From positions 170,093-234,092 of the forward strand of contig CAVOJU010000024.1 in NCBI GenBank assembly GCA_963696315.1: 64,000 nt of DNA, given 5' to 3'. Below, in pieces: positions 1 to 9,457 of this stretch. The translations under genes and the position numbers were made by a program. The DNA comes from CAWKEY01 sp963696315 (GTDB taxonomy: Bacteria > Pseudomonadota > Gammaproteobacteria > Methylococcales > Methylomonadaceae). The notes beneath the pieces are model-generated. The model was not told the origin of the DNA and did no database searches. It saw only the letters and a list, made by a program, of their open reading frames with translations. Positions within the stretch are counted from its first letter, which is position 1, and each line of letters begins with the position of its first letter.

Positions 1-1374
1 ATGGCCTGGCGCAGCTTTCTGGCTTGTTCACTGTCTCCGCCCACGGTGGCATCCTGCATATTAAAGCCCAAGTAGAAAATAGACGTGGTCACCGCCGTTT
101 GAAGCTGAATGCCTTTTTCAAGCATGGACGGCGTCAAGGCAACCCCGCCGCTGCCGGTAAATTGGATGGCCTGGTCAAAACTGTCCGAAGCAATGCCAGA
201 AGCATCATAATAGCCTTGCAGGAATTTGTTCCAGTAAGGAATGGTTTCCTTTTCCAGCATGAAAACCACTTTATCGATAAACGGCAGCGTTTTGCCCGCA
301 TCCGCCAGTAATCCCTTTTCCTGATCGCCTGGCTCGCCTTCAGTGGGATAGGTTTCAGGATGGAACAAGGGATTTTTAAGCAAAATCATACGCCGGTTGG
401 GATTGTTTTCTGCCAGCAGATAAGGGCCTGTGCCTATCGGAAACCAATCCAGCGTGATGTTTTTGTCATTCAAACCCGCCTGCTCATAGAAAGCATCCGC
501 TTCCCAAGGCATCGGGGCAAAAAACGGCATGGCCAGCCAGTAAATAAATTGCGGATATTTGCCTTTGATGCGGATGCGGTATTGATAGGTGTTGATGACG
601 GCAACGCCCGCCATGGACATATCTTTAATGGCTGTTTTTTGCTTGTCGGCGGCACGCCTGGAAAACTCGTCAAAACCAACGATATAATTTTTCATCATTT
701 CAGCGATCGGCGACTGAATTTTCGGATGCGCCAGACGTTTGATCTGATACACATAATCGTCTGCCGTGAGTTCGCGCGAGCCGGTCTGCTTTAAATCCTG
801 CAGAGCGCCGAGTTTCTTAATTTGCTGTTCTGTTAAGTGATGATAAACATAATCACCCTGGGCGTTCTTCGCCAGCGCTGGATGTGGCTGATATTGAATA
901 TGGGGCTTAATATCGATTATATAGTCGGTATAAGCAATGTCCTGATCATTAACCGGGACAGCCAATTTTTCCTCTTGGCTATTCAGATAATCTATCTTTG
1001 GCATTCCGGTTGCTGTCAAAGGGACTCAATTGATAAGGGCGTTTGAGATAATGATATTGAAACGGCGGCTCATAAATCTGCGCGATAAAGGCATATTCGT
1101 TCGAACTATAGGCAACTGCCGGATCCAGATGCTTGGGGCGCTCAGAAAATGACTCATATAAAACAGCTAACGTTCCCTCTTCCTTCGGGTAGGGATTATT
1201 GAGCTGCGAGAAATCACAGGCACTCAGCAGCAGGACAAGTACGATTGGGACTATTGCTCCAATGTTGCCGGCTAGCCTATTCAATCGGCTGCATGGAAGC
1301 AGGAGGTTGGACAATGCGAGTGACAATCTAACGGTTTGCCGGGACAAAAGACTGGACATCAATAAAAGGCTCAT
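1..1374 (-). pseudogene. Extracellular solute-binding lipoprotein, family 5 (oligopeptide ABC transporter), frameshifted, 3' end off window
   Basis: This is the periplasmic peptide/solute-binding component of an ABC importer (SBP_bac_5 type). The N-terminus has a hydrophobic segment ending in the lipobox LLSAC, so the mature protein should be a lipoprotein. The first frame runs from 1374 to about 1020 and matches the family through YEPPFQYHYLKRPYQLSP. The reading then moves to another frame (LTATGMPKIDYLNSQ...) that stays open to base 1 and includes YIVGFDEF, FPIGTGPY and a long C-terminal domain. Removing one base from the CCCTTT run near 1015-1021 restores one frame. A TTG at 1284 is an alternative start closer to the signal peptide. 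It is divergent from fabI. The gene is either a young pseudogene or an intact gene with one sequencing error. Confidence 0.75.
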
Positions 1375-1420
1375 AGATACTTGAACACTATTGTATCAAC
1401 AAACACTCGGGGAGATAAAA

Positions 1421-2204
1421 ATGGGTTTTATGCAAGGCAAACGTGTCTTGATTGTAGGTTTAGCCAGTAATCGTTCCATTGCATGGGGCATTGCTCAAGC
1501 CATGCATCGAGAAGGCGCTGAATTGGCTTTTACCTTTCAAAATGAAAAGCTGCAAAGTCGAGTCGAAGAAATGGCGGAACAATGTGCTTCCAAAATTACC
1601 ATTGAATGCGATGTCAGCATCGATGAACATATCGATACAGTGTTTGACAAGCTGGGCCAGCATTGGGATGGATTGGACTGTATCGTGCATTCGGTCGCAT
1701 TTCGCACCGCGTGACGCGCTGAACGGAGATTATGTTGACGTCACCACACGCGATAATTTCAGAATCGCCCACGACATCAGCTCCTACAGCTTTACCGCAC
1801 TGGCCAAAGCCGGACGCGCCATGATGAAAGGCCGCAACGGCTCCTTATTGACACTCACTTATTTGGGCGCGGAACGAGCGATTCCAAACTATAACGTCAT
1901 GGGTGTGGCCAAGGCCAGTCTTGAAGCCAATGTACGTTACATGGCAGTGGCTTTAGGGCCAGAGGGTACGCGTGTAAACGCCATTTCCGCGGGCCCGATC
2001 AGAACGCTGGCCGCCTCTGGTATTAATGATTTTAAAGCCATGCTCAGCAAAGCGGCCGATACTTCGCCCCTCAAGAAAAATGTCACCATTGAGGAAGTCG
2101 GTAACGCAGCGGCATTTATGTGCTCGGATCTGGCCTCCGGCATTACCGGTGAAATCACCTATGTTGACGCCGGTTACAACATTGCCGGCCTTGCAGCATC
2201 CTGA
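1421..2204 (+). CDS. fabI: Enoyl-[acyl-carrier-protein] reductase (NADH), one frameshift
   Basis: FabI reduces trans-2-enoyl-ACP in the last step of each fatty-acid elongation cycle, in the cytoplasm. The protein starts MGFMQGKRVLIVG with the GxxxxxSIAWGIA nucleotide-binding pattern and has the catalytic Tyr-X6-Lys (YNVMGVAK) and the family C-terminus ITYVDAGYNIAG. I chose ATG 1421 because a GGGGAG ribosome site lies just upstream and the family starts there; an in-frame ATG at 1391 would add ten unconserved residues. The frame breaks near 1702: HSVAFRTA then a stop, whereas the family continues HSVAFAPRDALNGD. Deleting one T from GCATTTCGC repairs it. FabI is normally essential unless another enoyl reductase is present, so a sequencing error is likely. 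Confidence 0.88.
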
Positions 2205-2221
2205 TCCCGCTTTGAGACCTC

Positions 2222-2252
2222 AAAAAAAGGGAGCGTTACGCTCCCTTTTTTT
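2222..2252. terminator. Bidirectional rho-independent terminator between fabI and ppiD
   Basis: A perfect 7-bp stem GGGAGCG/CGCTCCC with a TTA loop (2229-2245) is flanked by seven A on the left and seven T on the right, so it can end transcription of the convergent fabI and ppiD. Confidence 0.9.
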
Positions 2253-2268
2253 GTCAGCTTCAGCCTAT

Positions 2269-4137
2269 TTATTGGGCTTTGACGGCTTTTACTGAAATAT
2301 CCGCTGCCTCTTGCAAGCTATTCAGCACGGCATCGAATTCGGTCTGGCCAATAGCCTTGGCAATATTCTTTGTCGCCAGTTCCAGCTGTTTTTTATCATT
2401 CTCGGTCATTGCGCCTTCAGTTACTTTCGACAGACTTACCACGACTTGTGCGTCAGAGGGCAACAATGCCGTGAAGATAGTTGGTTTGCCGCCAACCGGC
2501 TTAGCGGCCTTGAAAATGTCTTGGCTCAATTGTCCTGGCAGCTCACCGCTGCTGCGTGTTAGGCCAGTAATTTTTTTAATCTCCAGCTTGTTTTCGGCTG
2601 CAATCGCCTGAATGGAGCCGCCCGCCTGCAGGCGCTCTTTAATCTTCTGCGCTGTTTCTGCCGCTTGTTGTTTGGCTTTTTCTTTTAATAGTGTGGCAAT
2701 GACTTCCTGTTTGACCTCATCCAATGCACGCGTAGCGGCAGGCTTGTGCTCCAGCATACGCAACACCACCAATCGATCCGCTCCCAGCTCTACCGGCGCG
2801 CTATTGTTGCCTTGCAGGACTTCTTCCGAAAATGCGGCAGTGCGTATTTTTGGATCAGCGGCAAGACCTTCGCCCTGGTCTCGAGTGAACCATGCCGATT
2901 TTTTAACCGGAATATTCAAAGCATCTGAAACTGTTTGCAGATTATCGGGATTTTCATAACTCGATTCGGTTAATTTTTCACCTGCTTCATAAAAAGCATT
3001 TTCAGCCTGAGCCTTTTGATAGGCCTTGCTGACTTCCGCTTTAACCGCATCAAATGGCTTGACTACGCCGGGCGCTAATTCGGTTACTTTAATCAAATGA
3101 TAGCCAAATGCCGACTTGACCGGATTTGAAACTTCGCCTAGAGCCAGCGTACTGGCGGCATCATCAAAGGCTTTCTCCATGGCTCCGGCATTAAAAAGAC
3201 CTAAGTCTCCGCCGTTTTTAGCGCTTAACTTATCATCCGACTGTTCGGCCGCCAACGCCGCAAAATCTTTAGTGGCCAATTCCTGTTTGGCTTTCAAGGC
3301 TTTTGCCAAGGCTGATTTTTCATCAGTCTTGTCATTGATTGCAAACAGAATGTGACTGATTTTCCTGCGTTCCGCCGTGGTGTACTGGTCTTTTTGCTCT
3401 TCATAGAACGCTTTCAGCTTGTCTTCTGTCACGGTCACCGTTTTGGCGATCTCATCCAGCGCCAGCTCGACATATTCAACAGAAATTTGTTCGGGCGTTT
3501 TATAGCTGTCCAGATGCTGCTGATAATAGGCCGCAATATCTTGTTCCGGGGGCTGCTCGGTAAGTTTAGGTACTGGAACCGTCACATAATCAAAATCACG
3601 CTGCTGATTCTGGATTTTAAAGAAATGCTCAACGTCGTATTGGGTTGTAAAGGCGCTATCGATAATGCTGCGCTGAAACTGCTCCATGACCAGGGCGTTC
3701 TTGATTCTGTTGACAAATTCACTAGAAGTCATGCGCTGCGCCGCTAATAATTGTTTATAGCGCTTGTCATCAAATTTGCCGTCGGTCTGGAAATATTCTA
3801 GCGATCTTATAAAATCGCGGGCACTGTCATCGCTAATAACCAGGCCTTCTTTATGCACATACTGCAATAAAACCTCATCTTTAATTAGCTTGTCCAGCGC
3901 TTGCGCCTTAAGCGTTTGCTCATCAATCCCCATGCCCTGGAGATTTTGGCTGTATTGCTCATAAGCTCTATTAACATCTTGCTGAAAAAAATCCTTATCG
4001 CCTACAGAAGCAACTGGCGCTTCCTTCCCTGTATCCAAATAATTCTGAATACCCCATAATGCAAAAGGTACACAAATGATTATCAAAATAACCCATGCAA
4101 AAGCACCTTGCGCTTTTTCTCTAATTGTTGTCAACAT
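2269..4137 (-). CDS. ppiD: Periplasmic folding chaperone / peptidyl-prolyl isomerase PpiD
   Basis: PpiD is an inner-membrane-anchored chaperone that helps newly exported proteins fold at the Sec translocon exit. The protein (622 aa, the usual length) has a short cytoplasmic N-terminus MLTTIREKAQGAFAWV, one transmembrane helix (VILIIICVPFALWGI), a SurA-like N domain and a parvulin domain (about residues 255-355: RKISHILFAI ... NGGDLGLF ... KSAFGYHLIKV). I set the start at 4137 rather than 4284, because the longer frame runs through tRNA-Asp and its extra residues are tRNA sequence. AGGA lies about 8 nt upstream. It sits after lon-hupB as in other gammaproteobacteria. Confidence 0.93.
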   Translation of the reverse strand: MLTTIREKAQGAFAWVILIIICVPFALWGIQNYLDTGKEAPVASVGDKDFFQQDVNRAYEQYSQNLQGMGIDEQTLKAQALDKLIKDEVLLQYVHKEGLVISDDSARDFIRSLEYFQTDGKFDDKRYKQLLAAQRMTSSEFVNRIKNALVMEQFQRSIIDSAFTTQYDVEHFFKIQNQQRDFDYVTVPVPKLTEQPPEQDIAAYYQQHLDSYKTPEQISVEYVELALDEIAKTVTVTEDKLKAFYEEQKDQYTTAERRKISHILFAINDKTDEKSALAKALKAKQELATKDFAALAAEQSDDKLSAKNGGDLGLFNAGAMEKAFDDAASTLALGEVSNPVKSAFGYHLIKVTELAPGVVKPFDAVKAEVSKAYQKAQAENAFYEAGEKLTESSYENPDNLQTVSDALNIPVKKSAWFTRDQGEGLAADPKIRTAAFSEEVLQGNNSAPVELGADRLVVLRMLEHKPAATRALDEVKQEVIATLLKEKAKQQAAETAQKIKERLQAGGSIQAIAAENKLEIKKITGLTRSSGELPGQLSQDIFKAAKPVGGKPTIFTALLPSDAQVVVSLSKVTEGAMTENDKKQLELATKNIAKAIGQTEFDAVLNSLQEAADISVKAVKAQ

Positions 4138-4210
4138 AGTCTCAGTCCTAAAGAAACAAGTACATATAAGCAAAAAAAAACCCCGGACCAGACGGTACGA
4201 GGTTTTAATT

Positions 4211-4287
4211 TGGCGGAGTGGACGGGGCTCGAACCCGCGACCACCGGCGTGACAGGCCGGTATTCTAACCAACTGAACTACCACTCC
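4211..4287 (-). tRNA. tRNA-Asp (anticodon GTC)
   Basis: A 77-nt cloverleaf on the minus strand has acceptor GGAGTGG/CCACTCC, anticodon loop CCTGTCACG, a T-loop GGTTCGAGCC and an encoded CCA end. It lies 6 nt downstream of tRNA-Val in the hupB-ppiD gap. Confidence 0.97.
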
Positions 4288-4293
4288 AAAGTC

Positions 4294-4369
4294 TGGTGGG
4301 TGCTGAGGGGTTCGAACCCCCGACCCTCGCCTTGTAAGGGCGATGCTCTCCCAGCTGAGCTAAGCACCC
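4294..4369 (-). tRNA. tRNA-Val (anticodon TAC)
   Basis: A 76-nt cloverleaf on the minus strand has acceptor GGGTGCT, anticodon loop CCTTACAAG, T-arm GGGGGTTCGAACCCC and an encoded CCA. It is probably cotranscribed with hupB upstream and tRNA-Asp downstream. Confidence 0.97.
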
Positions 4370-4382
4370 GACTAAAGAAGAG

Positions 4383-4655
4383 CTAGTTTACACTGTCTTT
4401 TAAAGATTTGCCAGCTTTAAATGTAGGAATTTTTGCAGCCTTGATAGTAATTTCTTCCCCCGTTTGTGGATTACGGCCTTTACGCTCGGCTCTTTCCTTG
4501 ACAGAGAATGTGCCAAAACCCACTAAAGCAACAGCATCCCCTTTACCCAACGCGCCTGAAACTGCGCTAATAAAACCTTCTAAAGCACGACCCGCATCTG
4601 CTTTTGTTAATTCAGAAGACTCAGCAATGGCATCAATAAGTTCCGATTTATTCAT
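4383..4655 (-). CDS. hupB: DNA-binding protein HU
   Basis: HU is a histone-like dimer that bends DNA and compacts the nucleoid. The 90-aa protein has the family start MNKSELIDAIA, the conserved VGFGTF and the DNA-binding arm RKGRNPQTGEEI, ending in FKAGKSLKDSVN. Two ATGs lie side by side; I chose the second (4655) because the AAGGGGGA ribosome site lies too close to the first and the family begins at MNKSEL. It follows lon in the usual order, and two tRNA genes follow directly. Confidence 0.95.
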   Translation of the reverse strand: MNKSELIDAIAESSELTKADAGRALEGFISAVSGALGKGDAVALVGFGTFSVKERAERKGRNPQTGEEITIKAAKIPTFKAGKSLKDSVN

Positions 4656-4851
4656 CATTCCCCCTTAGGAAGTCAATTTTAAGATTGTTATCTGCAAAAA
4701 TCCGTATGTTAATTCTTATGTACAAGACCTTGCTACACAAGAAACCACGGTATTTATATCAACAGGGCTCACAGAGTGTCAAGCTTTAAAGCCTTGCACA
4801 CCCTATAAGCCCTTTAACTTTTATGGTTTTTTACACGTCTGCAAACTAGCT

Positions 4852-7269
4852 TTAATGCGCGGTAAGACCCTGGCTTTTTACCTTGACCGCATCAGCGTCA
4901 GTCTTGCTCTGTTCCTCGCTTTCAATCTTGGCAATCGAAACGGGCATGTACTGTAAAGCCACTTGCAGCACTTCATCTATCCAGTGCACTGGTTTGATAT
5001 CCAGATTTCGCTTGATATTCTCGGGTATTTCCACCAGGTCTTTCTCATTCTCTGCAGGAATCAACACCGTTGTGATGCCGCCTCGATGCGCCGCCAGGAG
5101 CTTTTCTTTTAAGCCGCCAATAGCCAAGACTTCACCACGCAAGGTAATCTCGCCGGTCATTGCCACGTTTGCGCGTACCGGAATTTTGGTCAATGCGGAA
5201 ATAATGGCAGTACACATACCTATGCCCGCACTAGGGCCATCTTTTGGCGTGGCCCCTTCAGGTACATGGATATGGATATCATTGTTCTGGAACAGCTCAT
5301 TATCTATGCCCAGAATTTCTGAGCGGCTCCTGACTACGGTCATCGCTGCTTCGATCGATTCTTTCATGACTTCGCCAAGCTTGCCGGTTGCCGAGTGCTT
5401 GCCCTTGCCAGGAATAACTGCTGTTTCGATGGTCAGTAACTCGCCGCCCACTTCAGTCCAAGCCAGACCTGTCACCTGCCCGACCTGATCCTGTTCTTCG
5501 GCAAGACCATAACTGAAGCGCTTAACCCCCAAATAGTGATCCAGATTCTCAGGTGCGACCACTACCCTCGCCTGTTTCGGTTCCAACAATAAATCTTTCA
5601 CTACCTTGCGACAGATTTTCGAAATTTCCCGTTCCAGACTGCGAACACCGGCCTCACGCGAATAATACCGGATCATATCGCGTACGGCGGCTTCAGTAAC
5701 CTCAATCTCCCGCTCTTCGAGTCCGTTATTTTTAACCTGCTTAGGAATCAAGTAACGTAAGGCAATATTGATTTTTTCATCTTCAGTATAGCCGGCCAGG
5801 CGGATAACTTCCATCCTGTCCAACAAGGCCGGCGGAATATTCATGGTATTGGCAGTCGCGACAAACATGACATCGGACAAGTCAAAATCGACTTCCAGAT
5901 AATGATCGGAAAACGTATGATTCTGCTCCGGATCCAGTACTTCCAATAAGGCTGACGCCGGATCTCCTCGAAAATCTGCCGCCATTTTGTCTATTTCATC
6001 GAGCAAAAACATGGGATTTCGCGTTTTCACTTTAGCCAGATTTTGTAAAATCTTGCCCGGCATGGATCCTATGTAAGTCCGACGGTGACCGCGAATTTCC
6101 GCCTCATCACGCACCCCGCCCAATGCCATGCGCACATATTTGCGATTGGTAGCGCGTGCGATGGACTCGCCCAATGAGGTTTTTCCTACTCCCGGAGGCC
6201 CAACCAGGCATAAAATTGGGCCTTTAAGCTGCTTAACCCGCTGCTGCACAGCCAGATACTCAAGAATACGCTCTTTAACCTTTTCCAGGCCATAATGCTC
6301 GGTTTCCAGCACTTGTTCAGCCACTTTCAAATCATGCCGCACTTTGGTCTTTTTCTTCCAGGGCACGTTGACCATCCAGTCAATGTAATTGCGCACCACA
6401 GTCGCCTCAGCCGACATTGGCGACATCAGTCTGAGCTTATTAAGCTCAGCTTCCGCCTTCGTTCTCGCTTCTTTTGACATGCCGGCATCTTCAATTTTCT
6501 TTTCCAGCTCTTCAATTTCATTGGGGACATCGTCCATTTCACCAAGCTCTTTCTGAATCGCCTTCATCTGTTCATTCAGATAATATTCCCTTTGATTTTT
6601 CTCCATTTGCTGCTTGACGCGCCCGCGTATTCTTTTCTCCATTTCCAGCAAATCCACCTCACCTTCCATGAGCGTCATTAAATTTTCCAGTCGCTGACCA
6701 ATATCAGCGGTTTCGAGAATAGCCTGCTTTTCGTTGACCTTTAAGGACATATGTGCAGCCATGGTATCGGCAAGCCGGCTCGGATCATCGATACCGGCCA
6801 GAGCATTCAAGACTTCAGGCGGAATTTTGTTATTCAATTTGACATATTGATCAAACGAACCAATTACCGTGCGCTGCAATACCTCTTGTTCTTGCTCGGA
6901 CAGTGTTAGAACATCTTCAATATTGTGTACGGCAGCCGAGAAAAAACTCTCTGTTTCTTGATAATGCAGCACTCTGCAGCGCTCACTGCCTTCTACCAGC
7001 ACTTTCACGGTGCCATCAGGCAGTTTCAGCATCTGCAGAATATTGGCCAGCGTCCCCACCTGATAAAGATCGGTAAAATCCGGTTCATCAATTTCCGCTT
7101 CTTTTTGTGCAACCAACAAAATCTGTTTGTTATCCTTCATGGCTGCATCCAGAGCATCAATCGATCGCTCCCTGCCGACAAATAAAGGAATTACCATGTG
7201 CGGATAAACCACTACATCTCTTAATGGCAACACCGGAATCAAAATATCTGCTCGCTGTATCTCTGTCAT
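4852..7269 (-). CDS. lon: ATP-dependent protease Lon
   Basis: Lon is the cytoplasmic AAA+ serine protease that degrades misfolded and short-lived regulatory proteins. At 805 aa it has the usual bacterial length: N-terminal substrate domain (LPVLPLRDVVVYPHM), a coiled-coil stretch, AAA+ module with Walker A GPPGVGKTS and Walker B FLLDEIDKM, and a C-terminal protease domain with the Ser/Lys dyad (GPSAGIGM and GGLKEKLLAA). I chose ATG 7269 (MTEIQRADI) with GGAAA upstream over the in-frame ATGs at 7302 and 7284. A sigma-32-like promoter lies about 50 nt upstream, and clpX ends in its own terminator, so lon is probably a separate heat-inducible unit. Confidence 0.97.
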   Translation of the reverse strand: MTEIQRADILIPVLPLRDVVVYPHMVIPLFVGRERSIDALDAAMKDNKQILLVAQKEAEIDEPDFTDLYQVGTLANILQMLKLPDGTVKVLVEGSERCRVLHYQETESFFSAAVHNIEDVLTLSEQEQEVLQRTVIGSFDQYVKLNNKIPPEVLNALAGIDDPSRLADTMAAHMSLKVNEKQAILETADIGQRLENLMTLMEGEVDLLEMEKRIRGRVKQQMEKNQREYYLNEQMKAIQKELGEMDDVPNEIEELEKKIEDAGMSKEARTKAEAELNKLRLMSPMSAEATVVRNYIDWMVNVPWKKKTKVRHDLKVAEQVLETEHYGLEKVKERILEYLAVQQRVKQLKGPILCLVGPPGVGKTSLGESIARATNRKYVRMALGGVRDEAEIRGHRRTYIGSMPGKILQNLAKVKTRNPMFLLDEIDKMAADFRGDPASALLEVLDPEQNHTFSDHYLEVDFDLSDVMFVATANTMNIPPALLDRMEVIRLAGYTEDEKINIALRYLIPKQVKNNGLEEREIEVTEAAVRDMIRYYSREAGVRSLEREISKICRKVVKDLLLEPKQARVVVAPENLDHYLGVKRFSYGLAEEQDQVGQVTGLAWTEVGGELLTIETAVIPGKGKHSATGKLGEVMKESIEAAMTVVRSRSEILGIDNELFQNNDIHIHVPEGATPKDGPSAGIGMCTAIISALTKIPVRANVAMTGEITLRGEVLAIGGLKEKLLAAHRGGITTVLIPAENEKDLVEIPENIKRNLDIKPVHWIDEVLQVALQYMPVSIAKIESEEQSKTDADAVKVKSQGLTAH

Positions 7270-7317
7270 TTTGTATGTTTCCATAAATGGAACCTGTAAC
7301 AATTTCTCGGAATGACG

Positions 7318-7347
7318 TTATATGGGGACGTTCATTTAAATAGCAAG
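7318..7347 (-). promoter_or_regulatory. Sigma-32 (heat-shock) type promoter for lon
   Basis: On the minus strand CTTGCT (7342-7347) is followed after 14 nt by CCCCATATAA, close to the sigma-32 consensus CTTGAA-N13-15-CCCCATnT. The -10 block matches fully and the -35 block matches in 4 of 6 bases. It lies about 50 nt before the lon start. The gene for sigma-32 itself is in this window. Confidence 0.65.
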
Positions 7348-7384
7348 GCTTGAACTATCAAAAACCGTCACCCATCTTCAACGC

Positions 7385-7415
7385 AAAAAAAAGGGAGCTT
7401 TTAACACCAGCTCCC
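7385..7415 (-). terminator. Rho-independent terminator after clpX
   Basis: The stem GGGAGCT/AGCTCCC (7393-7415, 9-nt loop) is followed on the minus strand by eight T. It separates clpX from lon. Confidence 0.88.
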
Positions 7416-7438
7416 TCGTTGCTTGTAGCGCTTGACTT

Positions 7439-8713
7439 TTAAGATTCTGCCACGGCTTTTTTCTTTTCAGATTCATAAACCAGAATTGGTTCAGACTCAC
7501 CCAAGATAACGGCTTCGTCCACTACAACTTTGCGTATATTATCAGACGAGGGCAGTTCATACATGGTGTTCAACAAGACATTTTCGACAATAGTTCTAAG
7601 GCCTCTGGCGCCTGTTTTTCTTTCCATGGACTTGCGGGCAATGGCCGACAGGGAATCTTCACGAAACTCGAGTTCTGCCCCTTCCATTTCAAACAAATGT
7701 TTATATTGCTTGATCAGTGCATTTTTCGGTACGGTCAATATTTGTACCAAAGCCTGTTCATCAAGCTCTTCCAAGGTTGCCACCACCGGAAGACGACCGA
7801 CAAATTCCGGGATTAATCCGTATTTAATCAAATCCTCGGATTCAACTTCAGCAAACAATTGCCCGACATTTTTGCTTTCATCTTTGCTTTTGACATCAGC
7901 GGAAAAGCCAATGCCGCCTTTTTCGGAACGCGCTTTAATCACACGGTCGAGGCCGGCAAAAGCGCCACCGACGATAAACAGAATATTCGCGGTATTAACC
8001 TGCAAGAACTCCTGCTGAGGGTGCTTGCGCCCCCCTTGCGGTGGAACTGAAGCAATCGTGCCTTCAATCAATTTCAGCAAGGCTTGCTGGACACCTTCGC
8101 CAGACACATCCCGGGTAATCGATGGATTGTCGGATTTCCGGGATATCTTGTCGATTTCGTCGATATAAACGATACCGGTTTCTGCCTTTTCGACATCATA
8201 ATCACATTTTTGCAGAATCTTCTGAATGATATTTTCAACGTCTTCGCCCACATAACCGGCTTCTGTCAACGTGGTCGCATCAGCAATGGTGAACGGAACA
8301 TCCAGCAGGCGCGCCAGCGTTTCGGCGAGTAAAGTCTTGCCTGAGCCCGTAGGTCCAATAAGCAAAATATTACTTTTGGCTAATTCAACACCGTCTCTTT
8401 TGGTCTTGCTACGCAAACGCTTATAGTGGTTATAAACGGCAACAGCCAAAATCTTCTTCGCGCTTTCCTGGCCGATGACATATTCATCCAGTTCTGCCTT
8501 GATTTCCTTAGGCTTGGGTAATTCGCCGCCACCAAACGCGGCACCATCATCTTGCAATTCATCTCTTATGATGTCATTACAAAGCTCTACACATTCGTCA
8601 CAAACATAAACTGACGGCCCTGCGATAAGCTTCCGGACCTCATGCTGACTTTTACCGCAAAAAGAACAATAAAGCAGCTTATCCTCATCCTTGCTGTATT
8701 TGTCATTACTCAT
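7439..8713 (-). CDS. clpX: ClpX, ATP-binding unfoldase of the ClpXP protease
   Basis: ClpX is a hexameric AAA+ unfoldase that recognises tagged substrates and feeds them to ClpP. The 424-aa protein has the N-terminal C4 zinc-binding domain (CSFCGKSQ ... CDECVELC), Walker A GPTGSGKTLLAE, Walker B VYIDEIDKI, the pore region and the IGF-type loop that docks on ClpP (KGGIGFSAD). Length and order are standard. It lies 84 nt downstream of clpP and ends at a strong terminator, so tig-clpP-clpX probably form one operon. Confidence 0.97.
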   Translation of the reverse strand: MSNDKYSKDEDKLLYCSFCGKSQHEVRKLIAGPSVYVCDECVELCNDIIRDELQDDGAAFGGGELPKPKEIKAELDEYVIGQESAKKILAVAVYNHYKRLRSKTKRDGVELAKSNILLIGPTGSGKTLLAETLARLLDVPFTIADATTLTEAGYVGEDVENIIQKILQKCDYDVEKAETGIVYIDEIDKISRKSDNPSITRDVSGEGVQQALLKLIEGTIASVPPQGGRKHPQQEFLQVNTANILFIVGGAFAGLDRVIKARSEKGGIGFSADVKSKDESKNVGQLFAEVESEDLIKYGLIPEFVGRLPVVATLEELDEQALVQILTVPKNALIKQYKHLFEMEGAELEFREDSLSAIARKSMERKTGARGLRTIVENVLLNTMYELPSSDNIRKVVVDEAVILGESEPILVYESEKKKAVAES

Positions 8714-8797
8714 TACAGACTCCTGAAAACATCAACAACGATGCGATTACTTCCGATAAAGCAAGAATATATCGAAATACAAAAAAAATACCAACCG

Positions 8798-9448
8798 TTA
8801 TTTATCAGTGCCGATTGCGCGACTCGATAATACCCTATCTATCAAACCATAACTCACGGCGTCGTTCGCGCTTAAAAAATTATCTCTATCCGTGTCCTGC
8901 TGAACTTTTTCCAGCGGCTGACCAGTATGGTGGGCCAAGACTTTGTTCAGTTTATCTCTGATTGACAGAATTTCTCTTGCGTGAATATCAATATCGGAAG
9001 CCTGCCCCTGAAAACCGCCCAATGGCTGATGAATCATCATTCTTGAATGCGGCAGACAATAACGTTTGCCTTTGGTACCGCCGGTCAACAATAATGCGCC
9101 CATACTGGCCGCCTGCCCGATGCACATAGTGCTGACATCAGGCTTGATAAACTGCATGGTGTCATAAATTGACATGCCCGCAGTCACCGACCCACCCGGA
9201 GAATTGATATAAAGATGAATGTCCTTATCAGGATTTTCTGATTCCAAAAACAATAGCTGAGCAACAACCAGATTGGCCATGTAATCTTCAACCTGACCCA
9301 CCAGAAAAATTACCCGCTCCTTCAACAATCTTGAATAAATATCAAACGAACGCTCGCCTCTGGCCGTTTGCTCGATAACGATGGGCACCAATCCGCCTGC
9401 TGCTTCGGGAGTCATCATTTGATTCATTACATCCTGCTTATAATACAT
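8798..9448 (-). CDS. clpP: ClpP, proteolytic subunit of Clp protease
   Basis: ClpP forms the two-ring serine-protease chamber used by ClpX and ClpA. The 216-aa sequence carries the nucleophile Ser in GQAASMGALLL, the catalytic His in RMMIHQPLGG and the Asp in TDRDNFLSA, preceded by the typical propeptide region ending GLVPIVIEQTARGERSFDIYS. ATG 9448 has GAGG five bases upstream, so the long start is favoured over the in-frame ATGs at residues 8 and 11. It lies 9 nt from the end of tig. Confidence 0.96.
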   Translation of the reverse strand: MYYKQDVMNQMMTPEAAGGLVPIVIEQTARGERSFDIYSRLLKERVIFLVGQVEDYMANLVVAQLLFLESENPDKDIHLYINSPGGSVTAGMSIYDTMQFIKPDVSTMCIGQAASMGALLLTGGTKGKRYCLPHSRMMIHQPLGGFQGQASDIDIHAREILSIRDKLNKVLAHHTGQPLEKVQQDTDRDNFLSANDAVSYGLIDRVLSSRAIGTDK

Positions 9449-9457
9449 TCAAGCCTC

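Noticed and set aside
4138..4284. 49-codon N-terminal extension of ppiD
   Set aside because: It is the translation of tRNA-Asp and its flank; the family starts at 4137.
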